This document shows positions 7,832-14,946 of a DNA stretch of 64,000 nucleotides, in pieces. The stretch is from contig NZ_LMFI01000001.1 of NCBI RefSeq assembly GCF_001426745.1, forward strand, positions 596,000-659,999, given 5' to 3'. The stretch is from Nocardioides sp. Root140. GTDB taxonomy: Bacteria > Actinomycetota > Actinomycetes > Propionibacteriales > Nocardioidaceae. Both the position numbers and the translations under genes were made by a program. Below the pieces are notes generated by a model. It was not told the origin of the DNA. It worked only from the letters and a program-made list of their open reading frames with translations, and ran no database searches. How positions within the stretch are numbered: the first letter of the stretch is position 1; each line of letters opens with the position of its first letter.

Positions 7832-8905
7832 CTAGTGCGCGCGCTGCGTGACCGCCGACGACAGGTCACGCAGGGCGGCCTTCGCCTCGTCGAGCAGGTC
7901 GGCCTTCTCGAGCGCCTCGAGTGAGAGGCGCGACAGCTCGTCGATCATCGCCTCGACCTGCTGGTCGGCGCCGGACTCGATGATCAGCGCGCGCAGGTCC
8001 TCGACCTGGGCGGGCGAGAGCGCCGTGCCCAAGGCCTCGTCGAGTACGGCGGCGCGTTCGGCAGGCACCCCGTCGAGAGCCAGGGCGACGAGAACGGTGC
8101 GCTTCCCCTCGACCAGGTCGTCGCCCGCAGGCTTGCCGGTGACCTCGGGGTCACCGAAGACGCCGAGCTGGTCGTCGCGCAGCTGGAACGCCTCACCGAG
8201 CGGGAGGCCGAAGCCGGTCAGCTCGGAGAGCACGTCGTCAGAACCACCGGCCAGCGCCGCACCGACGTGCAGCGGGCGCTCGATGGAGTATTTCGCCGAC
8301 TTGTAGCGCAACACCGTCATGGCCGTGTCGACGTCGGCGCGGCCGCGGGCCTGCACCGAGACGTCGAGGAACTGGCCGGCCACGACCTCGGAGCGGCAGA
8401 TGTCGAAGACGTCGAGGGCGGGGGAGACCTTCTCGAGCGGCAGTCCGCAGCGCCGCAACAGCTCGTCGGCCCAGGTCAGCAGCAGGTCGCCGAGCAGGAT
8501 CGCGGCGGCAGCGCCGTACTGCTCGGGGTCGCCGGTCCAACCGGCCCTGCCGTGCTCGGCCTCGAAGGCCCGGTGCGTGGCTGGGCGTCCGCGGCGGGTG
8601 TCGGAGGCGTCCATGAAGTCGTCGTGCACGAGCGCGCTGGCGTGCAGCAGTTCGAGCGCGGCGCAGGCACGCAGCAGTGAGCGTTCCTCGTCGGCGTTCG
8701 GCGTGGCCACCGCGCGGTAGCCCCAGTAGCAGAACGCGGCGCGGAACCGCTTGCCTCCGGCGACCGCGAGGCGGGCCTCGGCAAGCAGCCGCGCGGCATC
8801 GTCGCCGAGGGGCGCCAGTCGGATCGCCTGTTCGGCGAGGAAGTCGTCGATCACGGCCTGGAGGCCGGCCCTGAAGGCCGCAGGGTCGAGGGGATCCGCA
8901 GTCAC
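7832..8905 (-). CDS. idsA: polyprenyl (geranylgeranyl-type) diphosphate synthase
   Basis: Trans-isoprenyl diphosphate synthase of 357 aa that elongates allylic diphosphates with IPP, here probably to a short chain (C15-C20). First Asp-rich motif: HDDFMDASDTRRGRPATHR; second: QLRDDQLGVFGD; also GKRFRAAF near the N-terminus, and KYSIERPLHVGAAL. The start is GTG 8905, with TAGTCT 6 nt upstream (leaderless geometry). It is divergent from metF with about 75 nt between, as in the M. tuberculosis idsA2-Rv2172c pair. The phytoene-desaturase-like gene 1.7 kb away hints at isoprenoid or carotenoid use. Confidence 0.9.
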   Translation of the reverse strand: MTADPLDPAAFRAGLQAVIDDFLAEQAIRLAPLGDDAARLLAEARLAVAGGKRFRAAFCYWGYRAVATPNADEERSLLRACAALELLHASALVHDDFMDASDTRRGRPATHRAFEAEHGRAGWTGDPEQYGAAAAILLGDLLLTWADELLRRCGLPLEKVSPALDVFDICRSEVVAGQFLDVSVQARGRADVDTAMTVLRYKSAKYSIERPLHVGAALAGGSDDVLSELTGFGLPLGEAFQLRDDQLGVFGDPEVTGKPAGDDLVEGKRTVLVALALDGVPAERAAVLDEALGTALSPAQVEDLRALIIESGADQQVEAMIDELSRLSLEALEKADLLDEAKAALRDLSSAVTQRAH

Positions 8906-8911
8906 GCCATG

Positions 8912-8917
8912 AGACTA
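8912..8917 (-). promoter_or_regulatory. putative -10 element of a leaderless idsA promoter
   Basis: TAGTCT followed by a 6-nt spacer and the GTG start on the minus strand. Confidence 0.45.
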
Positions 8918-8969
8918 GTCATCGGGTTCTGCTGGGTGGACGGCGGCCACCCAGCGCACAGGTGGAACC

Positions 8970-8975
8970 TAGACT
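8970..8975 (+). promoter_or_regulatory. putative -10 element of a leaderless metF promoter
   Basis: TAGACT then 6 nt to the metF ATG; there is no ribosome site between. Confidence 0.5.
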
Positions 8976-8981
8976 TCCGCC

Positions 8982-9872
8982 ATGGACCAGCAATCGCCGC
9001 GTGGCATCGGGCAACTCATCCGTGAGGGTGAGCGGTCGTTCTCGTTCGAGTTCTTCCCGCCGAAGGACGAAGCCGGCGAAGCGCAACTGTGGCAGGCGAT
9101 CCGCGAGCTCGAGCCCTACCGGCCGACCTTCGTGTCGGTGACGTACGGCGCCGGCGGTACGACGCGCGACACCACCGTGGCGATCACCGCACGCATTGCC
9201 CGCGAGACCTCGATGGTCCCGATGGCCCACCTCACCTGCGTCGGCCACACCGTCGACGAGATCCGCGAGGTGCTGAAGTCGCTGACCGAGAGCGGAGTGC
9301 GCAACGTGCTCGCGCTGCGCGGCGACCCGCCGGGCGGCCCCGGCACCGCGTGGGAGGCCACCGAAGGCGGCGTCAACTACGCCTCCGAGCTGATCGGCGT
9401 GATCAAGGAGATCGCCGACGTGAGCGTCGGTGTCGCGGCGTTCCCCGAGGGTCACGTCGACGCGGCCAGCCTCGATGACGACGTGGCGGTGCTGCGCGCC
9501 AAGCAGGACGCCGGTGCCGAGTTCGCGGTCACCGAGATGGTGTTGCGCGCGGCCGACTACTTCGGGCTCGTCGAGCGGGCCCGGGCCACCGGCGTGGAGA
9601 TCCCGATCATCCCCGGTGTCATGCCGATCCTGAACATCAACTCGATGCGACGCATGGTCGAGCTCTCCCGTCGAGAGCTGCCGACCGAGGTCGTCGACCG
9701 TTTGCGCCCCTTCGAGGAGGACCCGGCCGGGCTGCGTGCCGAGGGCATCCGCATCGCCACCGAGCTGTGCGAGGCGATGCTCGACGGAGGCGCCCCGGGG
9801 CTGCACTTCTACACGCTCAACCGCTCCAAGGCGACCCGCGAGATCTTCGAAGGCCTGCGCATCACCGTCTGA
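8982..9872 (+). CDS. metF: methylenetetrahydrofolate reductase
   Basis: Flavoprotein (296 aa, TIM barrel) that reduces 5,10-methylene-THF to 5-methyl-THF for methionine synthesis. Family signatures seen: SFEFFPPKDEAGEAQLW, TFVSVTYGAGGTTRDTT, AHLTCVGHT, NVLALRGDPPGG, FAVTEMVLRAADYFG, IIPGVMPILN and the C-terminal GAPGLHFYTLNRSKATREI. Full length for the bacterial class. ATG 8982 is preceded by a TAGACT element, consistent with leaderless transcription. Confidence 0.96.
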   Translation: MDQQSPRGIGQLIREGERSFSFEFFPPKDEAGEAQLWQAIRELEPYRPTFVSVTYGAGGTTRDTTVAITARIARETSMVPMAHLTCVGHTVDEIREVLKSLTESGVRNVLALRGDPPGGPGTAWEATEGGVNYASELIGVIKEIADVSVGVAAFPEGHVDAASLDDDVAVLRAKQDAGAEFAVTEMVLRAADYFGLVERARATGVEIPIIPGVMPILNINSMRRMVELSRRELPTEVVDRLRPFEEDPAGLRAEGIRIATELCEAMLDGGAPGLHFYTLNRSKATREIFEGLRITV

Positions 9873-9914
9873 GCAGCCTGCAGCGTCTCGAAGCCGCGCA
9901 TCACCAGCGGCCAG

Positions 9915-9920
9915 TACTGT
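9915..9920 (+). promoter_or_regulatory. putative -10 element of a leaderless SIMPL gene promoter
   Basis: TACTGT followed by 6 nt and the ATG at 9927. Confidence 0.4.
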
Positions 9921-9926
9921 CGTCGC

Positions 9927-10532
9927 ATGGATCGCACAGTCACCGTCACCGGGCAGGGCACCGCCACCGCCGTGCCCGACAGCGCCGTGGTCCGCGTGGC
10001 GATTGCGCAACGTGCAGGCACGGTCGCGGCGGCGTTCCGAGCCGTGGCCGACGGGGTGGCCGTGGTGACCGCACGTGCTGCGGACTTCACCGAGCAGCGC
10101 CGCATCGCCTCGCGTGACCTCAACGTCTGGCCGGCCCACGACAACGAGGGACGCCAGTCCGGGTTCGAGGCCCGCCACGCGCTCGAGATCGGGTGCGCCG
10201 ACCTCGAGTCCGCGAGCGCCCTGCTCGAGGCGCTGGTCGAGGCCGCAGGTGACCGCCTCCTGGTCGAGGGCGTCTCGCTCGAGGTCGCCGACCAGGCGGC
10301 GGCCGTGACCGCGGCCCGCGAGCTGGCGTACGCCGACGCGGTGGCACGGGCGACTCACGTAGCCGAGCTGGTCGGTGCCCGTCTCGGGCCGGTCGTGTCC
10401 GTGACCGAAGGCGGTGGCTTCCCGGGCCCGGTGGCCGGACTGCGCGCCGCCAAGGCCGACCTGGCGTTCGCGCCGGGGGAGGCCTCGATCGGCGTCACCC
10501 TCCAGGTCTCCTGGCAGCTCGAACTCGACTGA
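9927..10532 (+). CDS. SIMPL domain-containing protein (DUF541)
   Basis: 201 residues matching the SIMPL/DUF541 family: VTVTGQGTATAVPDSAVVRVAI at the start, a central ISRDLNVWPAHD-like strand region, and ARATHVAELVGARLGPVVSVTEGG. Unlike many family members it has no signal peptide. Molecular function of the family is not settled. It is convergent with the FAD oxidoreductase gene; its stop codon lies inside the first unit of a 52-bp tandem repeat. Confidence 0.85.
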   Translation: MDRTVTVTGQGTATAVPDSAVVRVAIAQRAGTVAAAFRAVADGVAVVTARAADFTEQRRIASRDLNVWPAHDNEGRQSGFEARHALEIGCADLESASALLEALVEAAGDRLLVEGVSLEVADQAAAVTAARELAYADAVARATHVAELVGARLGPVVSVTEGGGFPGPVAGLRAAKADLAFAPGEASIGVTLQVSWQLELD

Positions 10533-10634
10533 CGTCCTGCGTTCTGGTCGCCGGGGCCGCCGCACCGCAGGACGTCCCGCACAATGTCCTGCGTTCTGGT
10601 CGCCGGGGGTGCCGCACCGCAGGACGTCCCGCAC
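10531..10634. repeat. 52-bp tandem duplication with internal palindrome
   Basis: Two 52-nt units (10531-10582 and 10583-10634) differ at four positions. Each contains GTCCTGCG and CGCAGGAC as inverted arms; in unit 1 the arms extend to 11 bp (GACGTCCTGCG / CGCAGGACGTC). The array fills the gap between two convergent genes and ends 5 nt before the oxidoreductase stop, so it could serve as a double terminator. Confidence 0.8.
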
Positions 10635-10638
10635 GAGG

Positions 10639-11940
10639 TCAGGCCGGTCCGACCTCCTGGGCGACCAGGGCGGCGGAGAGCCCGACGAACGGTATGCCCG
10701 CACCAGGGTTGGCGTGCGCGCCCGCGGCGTACACCCCGGGCACCGGCGTGGTGGTGGAGAGACGTTCCTTCAAGGTGCCGCGGCCCTGCCAGAGCACGCC
10801 CATCGGCGACCCGCCCCACTGTTCCACCTGGGTGCGCGGTGAGCGGTCGACCCGCACCTCGACGTACGGCCGCAGGTTGATGCCCTTGCGCACCAGCCCG
10901 AGCACGATGTCCTCGGCGAGGAGTCCGCGTCCGAAGAGCGTCACCGCCTTGCCGCCGTCGGGGGCGGTGCCGCCGGTGCGCACGACGATCATCGGGTCGC
11001 CGTGGAAGACGGACTCGGGCGGCAGGTCCGGCACGTCGCCGGTGAGCCCGAGGTGGCACACGACCGGCGGGATGGCCGGCATGGTGCGGCGTACCCGCTC
11101 GGCCATTGTGGGCAGGCGACGCGGGTCGGAGGCGCAGACCACCACGTCGGCGTCGATCTCGCCGGCGCTCGTGGACACCGCGACCGCGCGTCCCTCGCGC
11201 ACGACGATGTCGGTGACCGCGGTGTCGAGCAGCACGGTCACCTTGCGGGTGGCGAGGCGTTGGGCGAGTACGCCGGACAGGCGGCCGAGTCCGCCGTCGA
11301 TCGTCCAGGCGCCGAACCGCTGCTCGACGTACGACACCATGCCCATCCAGGCCGGCACGTCGCGGGCGTCGTGGCCCTCGAAGACGAAGGGGTGCGCGGC
11401 GAGCAGACGGAGCCGGTCGTCCTTGAACGACTTCTTCAACCGCTTGGCCAGCATGTCGCGGGTGAAGATGCGCGACGTGGTCTCCTTGGCGGCGATCTCG
11501 GGGATCCACGGCCGCTCGAGGAAGTCGCGGCGGATCATCTCCCAGTCGTCGGCGAACCCCTCGACGTACGCAGCCCACTGGTCGCCGAGGCCGGCCCCGA
11601 GACCATCGAGGGCCTCGATCTGCGCGGCCCGCGAACTGCCGGGGAGTGCGACGGTGGTGTCGTCCTCGAAGTGGTGGGTCCGGATGATCGGCTGCTGCAC
11701 GAGGTCGACCTCGCGCTCGAGCGGGCGGCCGGTCTTGCGGAACAGGTCGCGTACGACGGCCGGCAGCAAGGTTGCCGACGGGCCTGCGTCCCAGGTGAAG
11801 CCGTCCTTCTCGACGACGCCCATCGCGCCCCCGAGCTGCGACATCTGCTCCACGAGGGTCACCTCGTGACCGAGCTTGGCCAGCCGAGCGGCCGAGGCCA
11901 TGCCTGCGAAGCCTCCACCGATCACCACGACGCGCGCCAT
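10639..11940 (-). CDS. FAD-dependent oxidoreductase, phytoene desaturase-like
   Basis: 433-aa amine oxidase/CrtI-superfamily protein. An N-terminal dinucleotide-binding motif VVVIGGGFAGMASAARLAKLG and an FAD-binding block LGGAMGVVEKDGFTWDAGPS are clear; the C-terminus has the family motif VPGVYAAGAHANPGAGIPFVGLSA. Substrate could be a carotenoid precursor or another polyprenyl compound, but no crtB (phytoene synthase) is visible in the window. TAGGGT lies 6 nt upstream of the ATG at 11940 (leaderless geometry). Confidence 0.85.
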   Translation of the reverse strand: MARVVVIGGGFAGMASAARLAKLGHEVTLVEQMSQLGGAMGVVEKDGFTWDAGPSATLLPAVVRDLFRKTGRPLEREVDLVQQPIIRTHHFEDDTTVALPGSSRAAQIEALDGLGAGLGDQWAAYVEGFADDWEMIRRDFLERPWIPEIAAKETTSRIFTRDMLAKRLKKSFKDDRLRLLAAHPFVFEGHDARDVPAWMGMVSYVEQRFGAWTIDGGLGRLSGVLAQRLATRKVTVLLDTAVTDIVVREGRAVAVSTSAGEIDADVVVCASDPRRLPTMAERVRRTMPAIPPVVCHLGLTGDVPDLPPESVFHGDPMIVVRTGGTAPDGGKAVTLFGRGLLAEDIVLGLVRKGINLRPYVEVRVDRSPRTQVEQWGGSPMGVLWQGRGTLKERLSTTTPVPGVYAAGAHANPGAGIPFVGLSAALVAQEVGPA

Positions 11941-11946
11941 GTGCCG

Positions 11947-11952
11947 ACCCTA
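11947..11952 (-). promoter_or_regulatory. putative -10 element of the oxidoreductase gene
   Basis: TAGGGT with a 6-nt spacer to ATG 11940, minus strand. It directly abuts the left arm of the 11953-12118 inverted repeat. Confidence 0.4.
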
Positions 11953-12118
11953 GACGAGACATTCCAAGGGGACGTGCCGGGCTCACGGTGCCCCGCATCC
12001 CGACCGGCGGCGTTGTCCTCGACTCGACAGGACTCCGTCCCGCCTTCGCTCATCCGCCTTGCCGGATCGGGCGCGGATGCCCCGCGAGCTGATCCGGCAC
12101 CCCTTGGAACATCTCGTC
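11953..12118. repeat. long imperfect inverted repeat, possible MITE or transposon remnant
   Basis: Left arm 11953-11980 and right arm 12094-12118 pair over 25 positions (23 matches, plus a 3-nt bulge); shared words are GACGAGA, TTCCAAGGGG and TGCCGG. About 113 nt lie between the arms and encode nothing convincing. Arms of this length and spacing look like the ends of a miniature transposable element. Confidence 0.6.
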
Positions 12119-12141
12119 CAGTGGTGGAGGCGTCGCGACCC

Positions 12142-12672
12142 TCAGGCAGTCGGTCCCTGGGTGCGCACGTCGGCGACCTTCGCCATGGCGCCGCGCAGCT
12201 CCTCGAGCCAGTCCTGCTCGTGCTGCCCGACCAGGCGGACGCACCAGGCCAGGGCGTCGGCGCGTGAGCGGGCCACGCCGGAGTCGACGAGGGTGTCGAG
12301 GACCAGGCGCTGGGGCTGCCGCAACCGGGTCATCACCGGGACCGCGACGTGGGTCCACAGCTCCTCGTGCTCGCCGACGCGGACGCCCCACGCGACCTTG
12401 CGCTCGAAGCGGTGCTCGGCCTCGCGGGCAATCTTCATCCGTGCCTTGCGGGTGTCCTCGCGGAACCCGGCGGCTCGGCCGGCGCGCGCCTCGGCGGCCT
12501 CGGCCTCCGAAGGTGCGTCGTCGCCGGACGTGGTCTCGATGTCGGGGATCGTGAGAACGACCGTGATCTCCTCGCGGTCGATCGTGGTGCGGGCAGGCTC
12601 GGCCTGCCACTCGTCGGGGAGGCGGCCGGCGAACCAGCCGCGGACCCGCTCCCTGTTCTCGTCTGTAATCAT
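12142..12672 (-). CDS. hypothetical protein, 176 aa
   Basis: I do not recognise a named family. It is a soluble, highly charged protein beginning MITDENRERVRGWFAGRLPD, with a beta-strand segment EEITVVLTIPDIE, an acidic/Ala-rich stretch, a basic coiled region (FREDTRKARMKIAREAEHRFERK), and a C-terminal helical part ending in DWLEELRGAMAKVADVR. The ATG at 12672 lies inside an array of TGTAATC half-sites, which suggests autoregulation or control by a dedicated repressor. Confidence 0.75.
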   Translation of the reverse strand: MITDENRERVRGWFAGRLPDEWQAEPARTTIDREEITVVLTIPDIETTSGDDAPSEAEAAEARAGRAAGFREDTRKARMKIAREAEHRFERKVAWGVRVGEHEELWTHVAVPVMTRLRQPQRLVLDTLVDSGVARSRADALAWCVRLVGQHEQDWLEELRGAMAKVADVRTQGPTA

Positions 12673-12687
12673 GTAATCAAGATTACA
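12664..12687. promoter_or_regulatory. TGTAATC half-site array overlapping a start codon
   Basis: TGTAATC at 12664-12670 and again at 12672-12678 (8-bp period), then the inverted copy GATTACA at 12681-12687. The last two form a 16-bp palindrome with a 2-nt centre. It is very AT-rich for this genome and covers the start of the 176-aa hypothetical gene, so a repressor bound here would block initiation. Confidence 0.6.
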
Positions 12688-12771
12688 ACCGTGCGCCAAG
12701 GGCGTGGCCGATCGGTTTCGCGGCGGAGTGCGGTCGTGCTGGCGCGCAATGAGGATGTCGAGCAGAACCGG

Positions 12772-13362
12772 TCAGGCGTACGCCGGCGGCCGGGGCTCCC
12801 GACCCTTCCAGCGTCGCCAGAACTTCCGGATCAGCCTGGCCACGAAGTAGAGCATCACCAGTCCCAGCACGAGGAACACTGCGGCGATGATCGCGGCGGC
12901 TTCGGGGTTCTCGATCGCGAACCACACCACGCCCAGCACCGCGAAGTCCTCTCCGACGCTGGCGGCGATGTTGGTGACCGGCTCGGGGGAGGAGTTGATC
13001 GCCATCCGGCCGCCCATCTTCACCAGGTGCGAGGCCAGGGCGCTGCCGCCACCGACGACGGCCGCGACCGCACCGTTGAGGGAGTCGGCCTCGCCGGCGA
13101 CCAGGACGCCGAGCACGGCGCCGACGGTCGGCCGGATGCCGGTCGAGATGGTGTCCCAGGTGGAGTCGATGAGCGGGATCTTGTCGGCCACGAACTCCAT
13201 CGCATACATGAATCCGGCGATGCCGAGCACTTCCCAGCGACCCAGCACATGGGGGATCCCGTCGGCCCCGAGTCGCTCCGAGATGCCGAGCACCAGCACC
13301 ACCAGGTAGCTGTTGATGCCACTGGCCCAGCCATTCGAGAACACCAGCGCGAGTGATTCCAC
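12772..13362 (-). CDS. DUF4126 family membrane protein
   Basis: 196-residue membrane protein matching DUF4126: SNGWASGINSYLVVLVLG near the start, AMEFVADKIPLIDSTWDTI, a Gly-rich hydrophobic region, SPEPVTNIAASVGEDFAV, and a last helix LVMLYFVARLIRKFW with a basic tail. The start is placed at GTG 13362 because TAGAGT lies 7 nt before it, matching other leaderless starts here; a longer frame exists up to 13437. Function unknown. Confidence 0.8.
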   Translation of the reverse strand: MESLALVFSNGWASGINSYLVVLVLGISERLGADGIPHVLGRWEVLGIAGFMYAMEFVADKIPLIDSTWDTISTGIRPTVGAVLGVLVAGEADSLNGAVAAVVGGGSALASHLVKMGGRMAINSSPEPVTNIAASVGEDFAVLGVVWFAIENPEAAAIIAAVFLVLGLVMLYFVARLIRKFWRRWKGREPRPPAYA

Positions 13363-13369
13363 GAGACGG

Positions 13370-13375
13370 ACTCTA
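13370..13375 (-). promoter_or_regulatory. putative -10 element of the DUF4126 gene
   Basis: TAGAGT with a 7-nt spacer to the GTG at 13362. Confidence 0.4.
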
Positions 13376-13464
13376 GTGGCCCCGGAGCCTGACGCCGGGT
13401 ATTCGCGCCCGTACTCCGGGGTGGCACGCGCGGCCACTCGGACGTACGGGCGTCGAGTCGGGAA

Positions 13465-14370
13465 CTACGGCCCCTCGACTGCGTCGGCCTGCGCCATGCA
13501 CCCGGCCTGGTCCACGCCGTTCGACGTGCCGGTGATCGGGAGGGACCACACGCAGCCGTCCTTGTCGGTGGGCGGCGCGGGGATGTCGAGCTCCGGGTCA
13601 GTGACCAGCGAGGTGAGGTCGTCGATCGGCGCGTTCCAGTCGGCCGCCTCGACGGAGGATGCCTTGACGACCTCGGTGGCCGTCACCACCAGCGTCTCGG
13701 AGCGGACGTCCTCGACCATGTGCGAGAACCACAGCTTGTCGGGGTCGAAGGTCGCGAGCTTCTTGTTCGGCACGACCGCCCACCCGTCGCCGATCCGTCG
13801 CAGGGCCATCGTCTGGCTGATCACCGTGCGCCCGTCGACGTCGAACGTCTCGCAGGCGACGGAGTAGTCACTGGCGAGCTCGGCCTGGCAGTAGGTGTCG
13901 CGGTCGCCCTCGGCCTCACTGCGCGCGTGCAGCAGGCTGATCCGGAACTCGCGGCCGGCCATGGTGTAGTCGACGGTCATCTGGGAGGCCTTGTCCCAGA
14001 ACTTCTCCGGCAGCGCGGTGCCCTGGCTGTCGGTGACGCTGCGCACGCCGTCCGGCAGGCCGGGCGTCGTCTTCGCGAACACGACCCGGGCGTGCTCGTC
14101 GATGATGCGCGGCATCTGGCTCGCGTCGTAGTCCGGGCTGCCGGCGACCACCTTGTTGCCGGAGGACCCGTTGCCCGAGTCGATCAGCTGCGGCACGGTC
14201 ACCGCGCCGATCGTGGCCAGGGCAGCGGCACAGACGCCGCCGGTGATCGCCCGGCGGCGACGGAGAGTACGGCGACCGCGGGTGATCGTGTCGTCGGGAG
14301 TGAGCTGGAACGGCGGCTCGTCGCTGTTGACATGGTCGCGGACGAGGGTGTGGAGGTCGTGCTCGGTCAT
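13465..14370 (-). CDS. membrane protein partner of the SigE-family sigma factor, possible anti-sigma factor
   Basis: 301 residues: a cytoplasmic N-terminus of about 45 residues (HTLVRDHVNSDEPPFQLTPD, then an Arg-rich RRTLRRRRA), one membrane helix (AALATIGAVTVPQLI), and a large extracytoplasmic domain with several Cys residues. No HxxxCxxC zinc motif is present. The ATG overlaps the sigma factor stop by 4 nt, so the pair is co-translated. This layout is usual for actinobacterial SigE-family operons, where the downstream product is taken as the regulator. The role is inferred from position. Confidence 0.78.
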   Translation of the reverse strand: MTEHDLHTLVRDHVNSDEPPFQLTPDDTITRGRRTLRRRRAITGGVCAAALATIGAVTVPQLIDSGNGSSGNKVVAGSPDYDASQMPRIIDEHARVVFAKTTPGLPDGVRSVTDSQGTALPEKFWDKASQMTVDYTMAGREFRISLLHARSEAEGDRDTYCQAELASDYSVACETFDVDGRTVISQTMALRRIGDGWAVVPNKKLATFDPDKLWFSHMVEDVRSETLVVTATEVVKASSVEAADWNAPIDDLTSLVTDPELDIPAPPTDKDGCVWSLPITGTSNGVDQAGCMAQADAVEGP

Positions 14371-14861
14371 CGGAGCTCCTCGGTCAGGGCGAGTTCGGGA
14401 AGGTGGGCGCGCAACGTCTCCAGTGCCCGGGAGGTCTGTGACTTCACGGTTCCCTCGGCAACGCCGAGGGCCTGCGCCACATCGGCGACCGACAGGTCGT
14501 CGAGGAAGCGCAGCGCGATGATCGCCCGCTGGCGGTCGGGCAGCAGCCCGAGCGCGTGGCCCACGTCGAGCGGCGTCGAGTGGTCGTCCGAAGCCTTCTC
14601 GGGCAACTGGTCGACGACCGACTCGGGCTTGCGCCGCCGCAGGTGCGACAGGCACTCGTTGACGACAGCCTTGCGGGCATAGGCGTCGCGGGTCTCGGGG
14701 CGGATCCGCGACCATGCGGCGTACACGTTGACCAGCGCGAGCTGGGTGACGTCCTCGGCGGTGTGCCAGTCGCGCACGACGAGGTACGCCGTACGACGCA
14801 ACGCGGGACCGCGCGCGATGAAGTAGTCGGTGAACTCGCGTTCCCGGCGGTCACGACGCAT
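14367..14861 (-). CDS. SigE family RNA polymerase sigma-70 (ECF) factor
   Basis: 164-aa ECF sigma factor with region 2 (FTDYFIARGPALRRTAYLVVRDWHTAEDVTQLALVNVYAAW) in the first 60 residues and region 4 (LPDRQRAIIALRFLDDLSVADVAQALGVAEGTVKSQTSRALETLR) at the end. It belongs to the small actinobacterial SigE-family class, not mycobacterial SigE. It is first in a two-gene unit with the membrane protein that follows. Target promoters are unknown. Confidence 0.92.
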   Translation of the reverse strand: MRRDRREREFTDYFIARGPALRRTAYLVVRDWHTAEDVTQLALVNVYAAWSRIRPETRDAYARKAVVNECLSHLRRRKPESVVDQLPEKASDDHSTPLDVGHALGLLPDRQRAIIALRFLDDLSVADVAQALGVAEGTVKSQTSRALETLRAHLPELALTEELR

Positions 14862-14946
14862 GGGGTGCCTTCCGGTGTGGAGAGGTTGACACCCTGACTA
14901 CGTCACGAGCGGCCGACGAGGTTCGCATGAGGGGCCGAGAATATTC

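Noticed and set aside
8919..10703. 594-aa minus-strand open frame opposite metF and the SIMPL gene
   Set aside because: Antisense shadow; the plus-strand genes have clear family motifs.
14895..14946. Zinc-binding anti-sigma (ZAS) partner for the ECF factor
   Set aside because: The partner gene lacks the HxxxCxxC motif; it is listed only as a possible membrane regulator.
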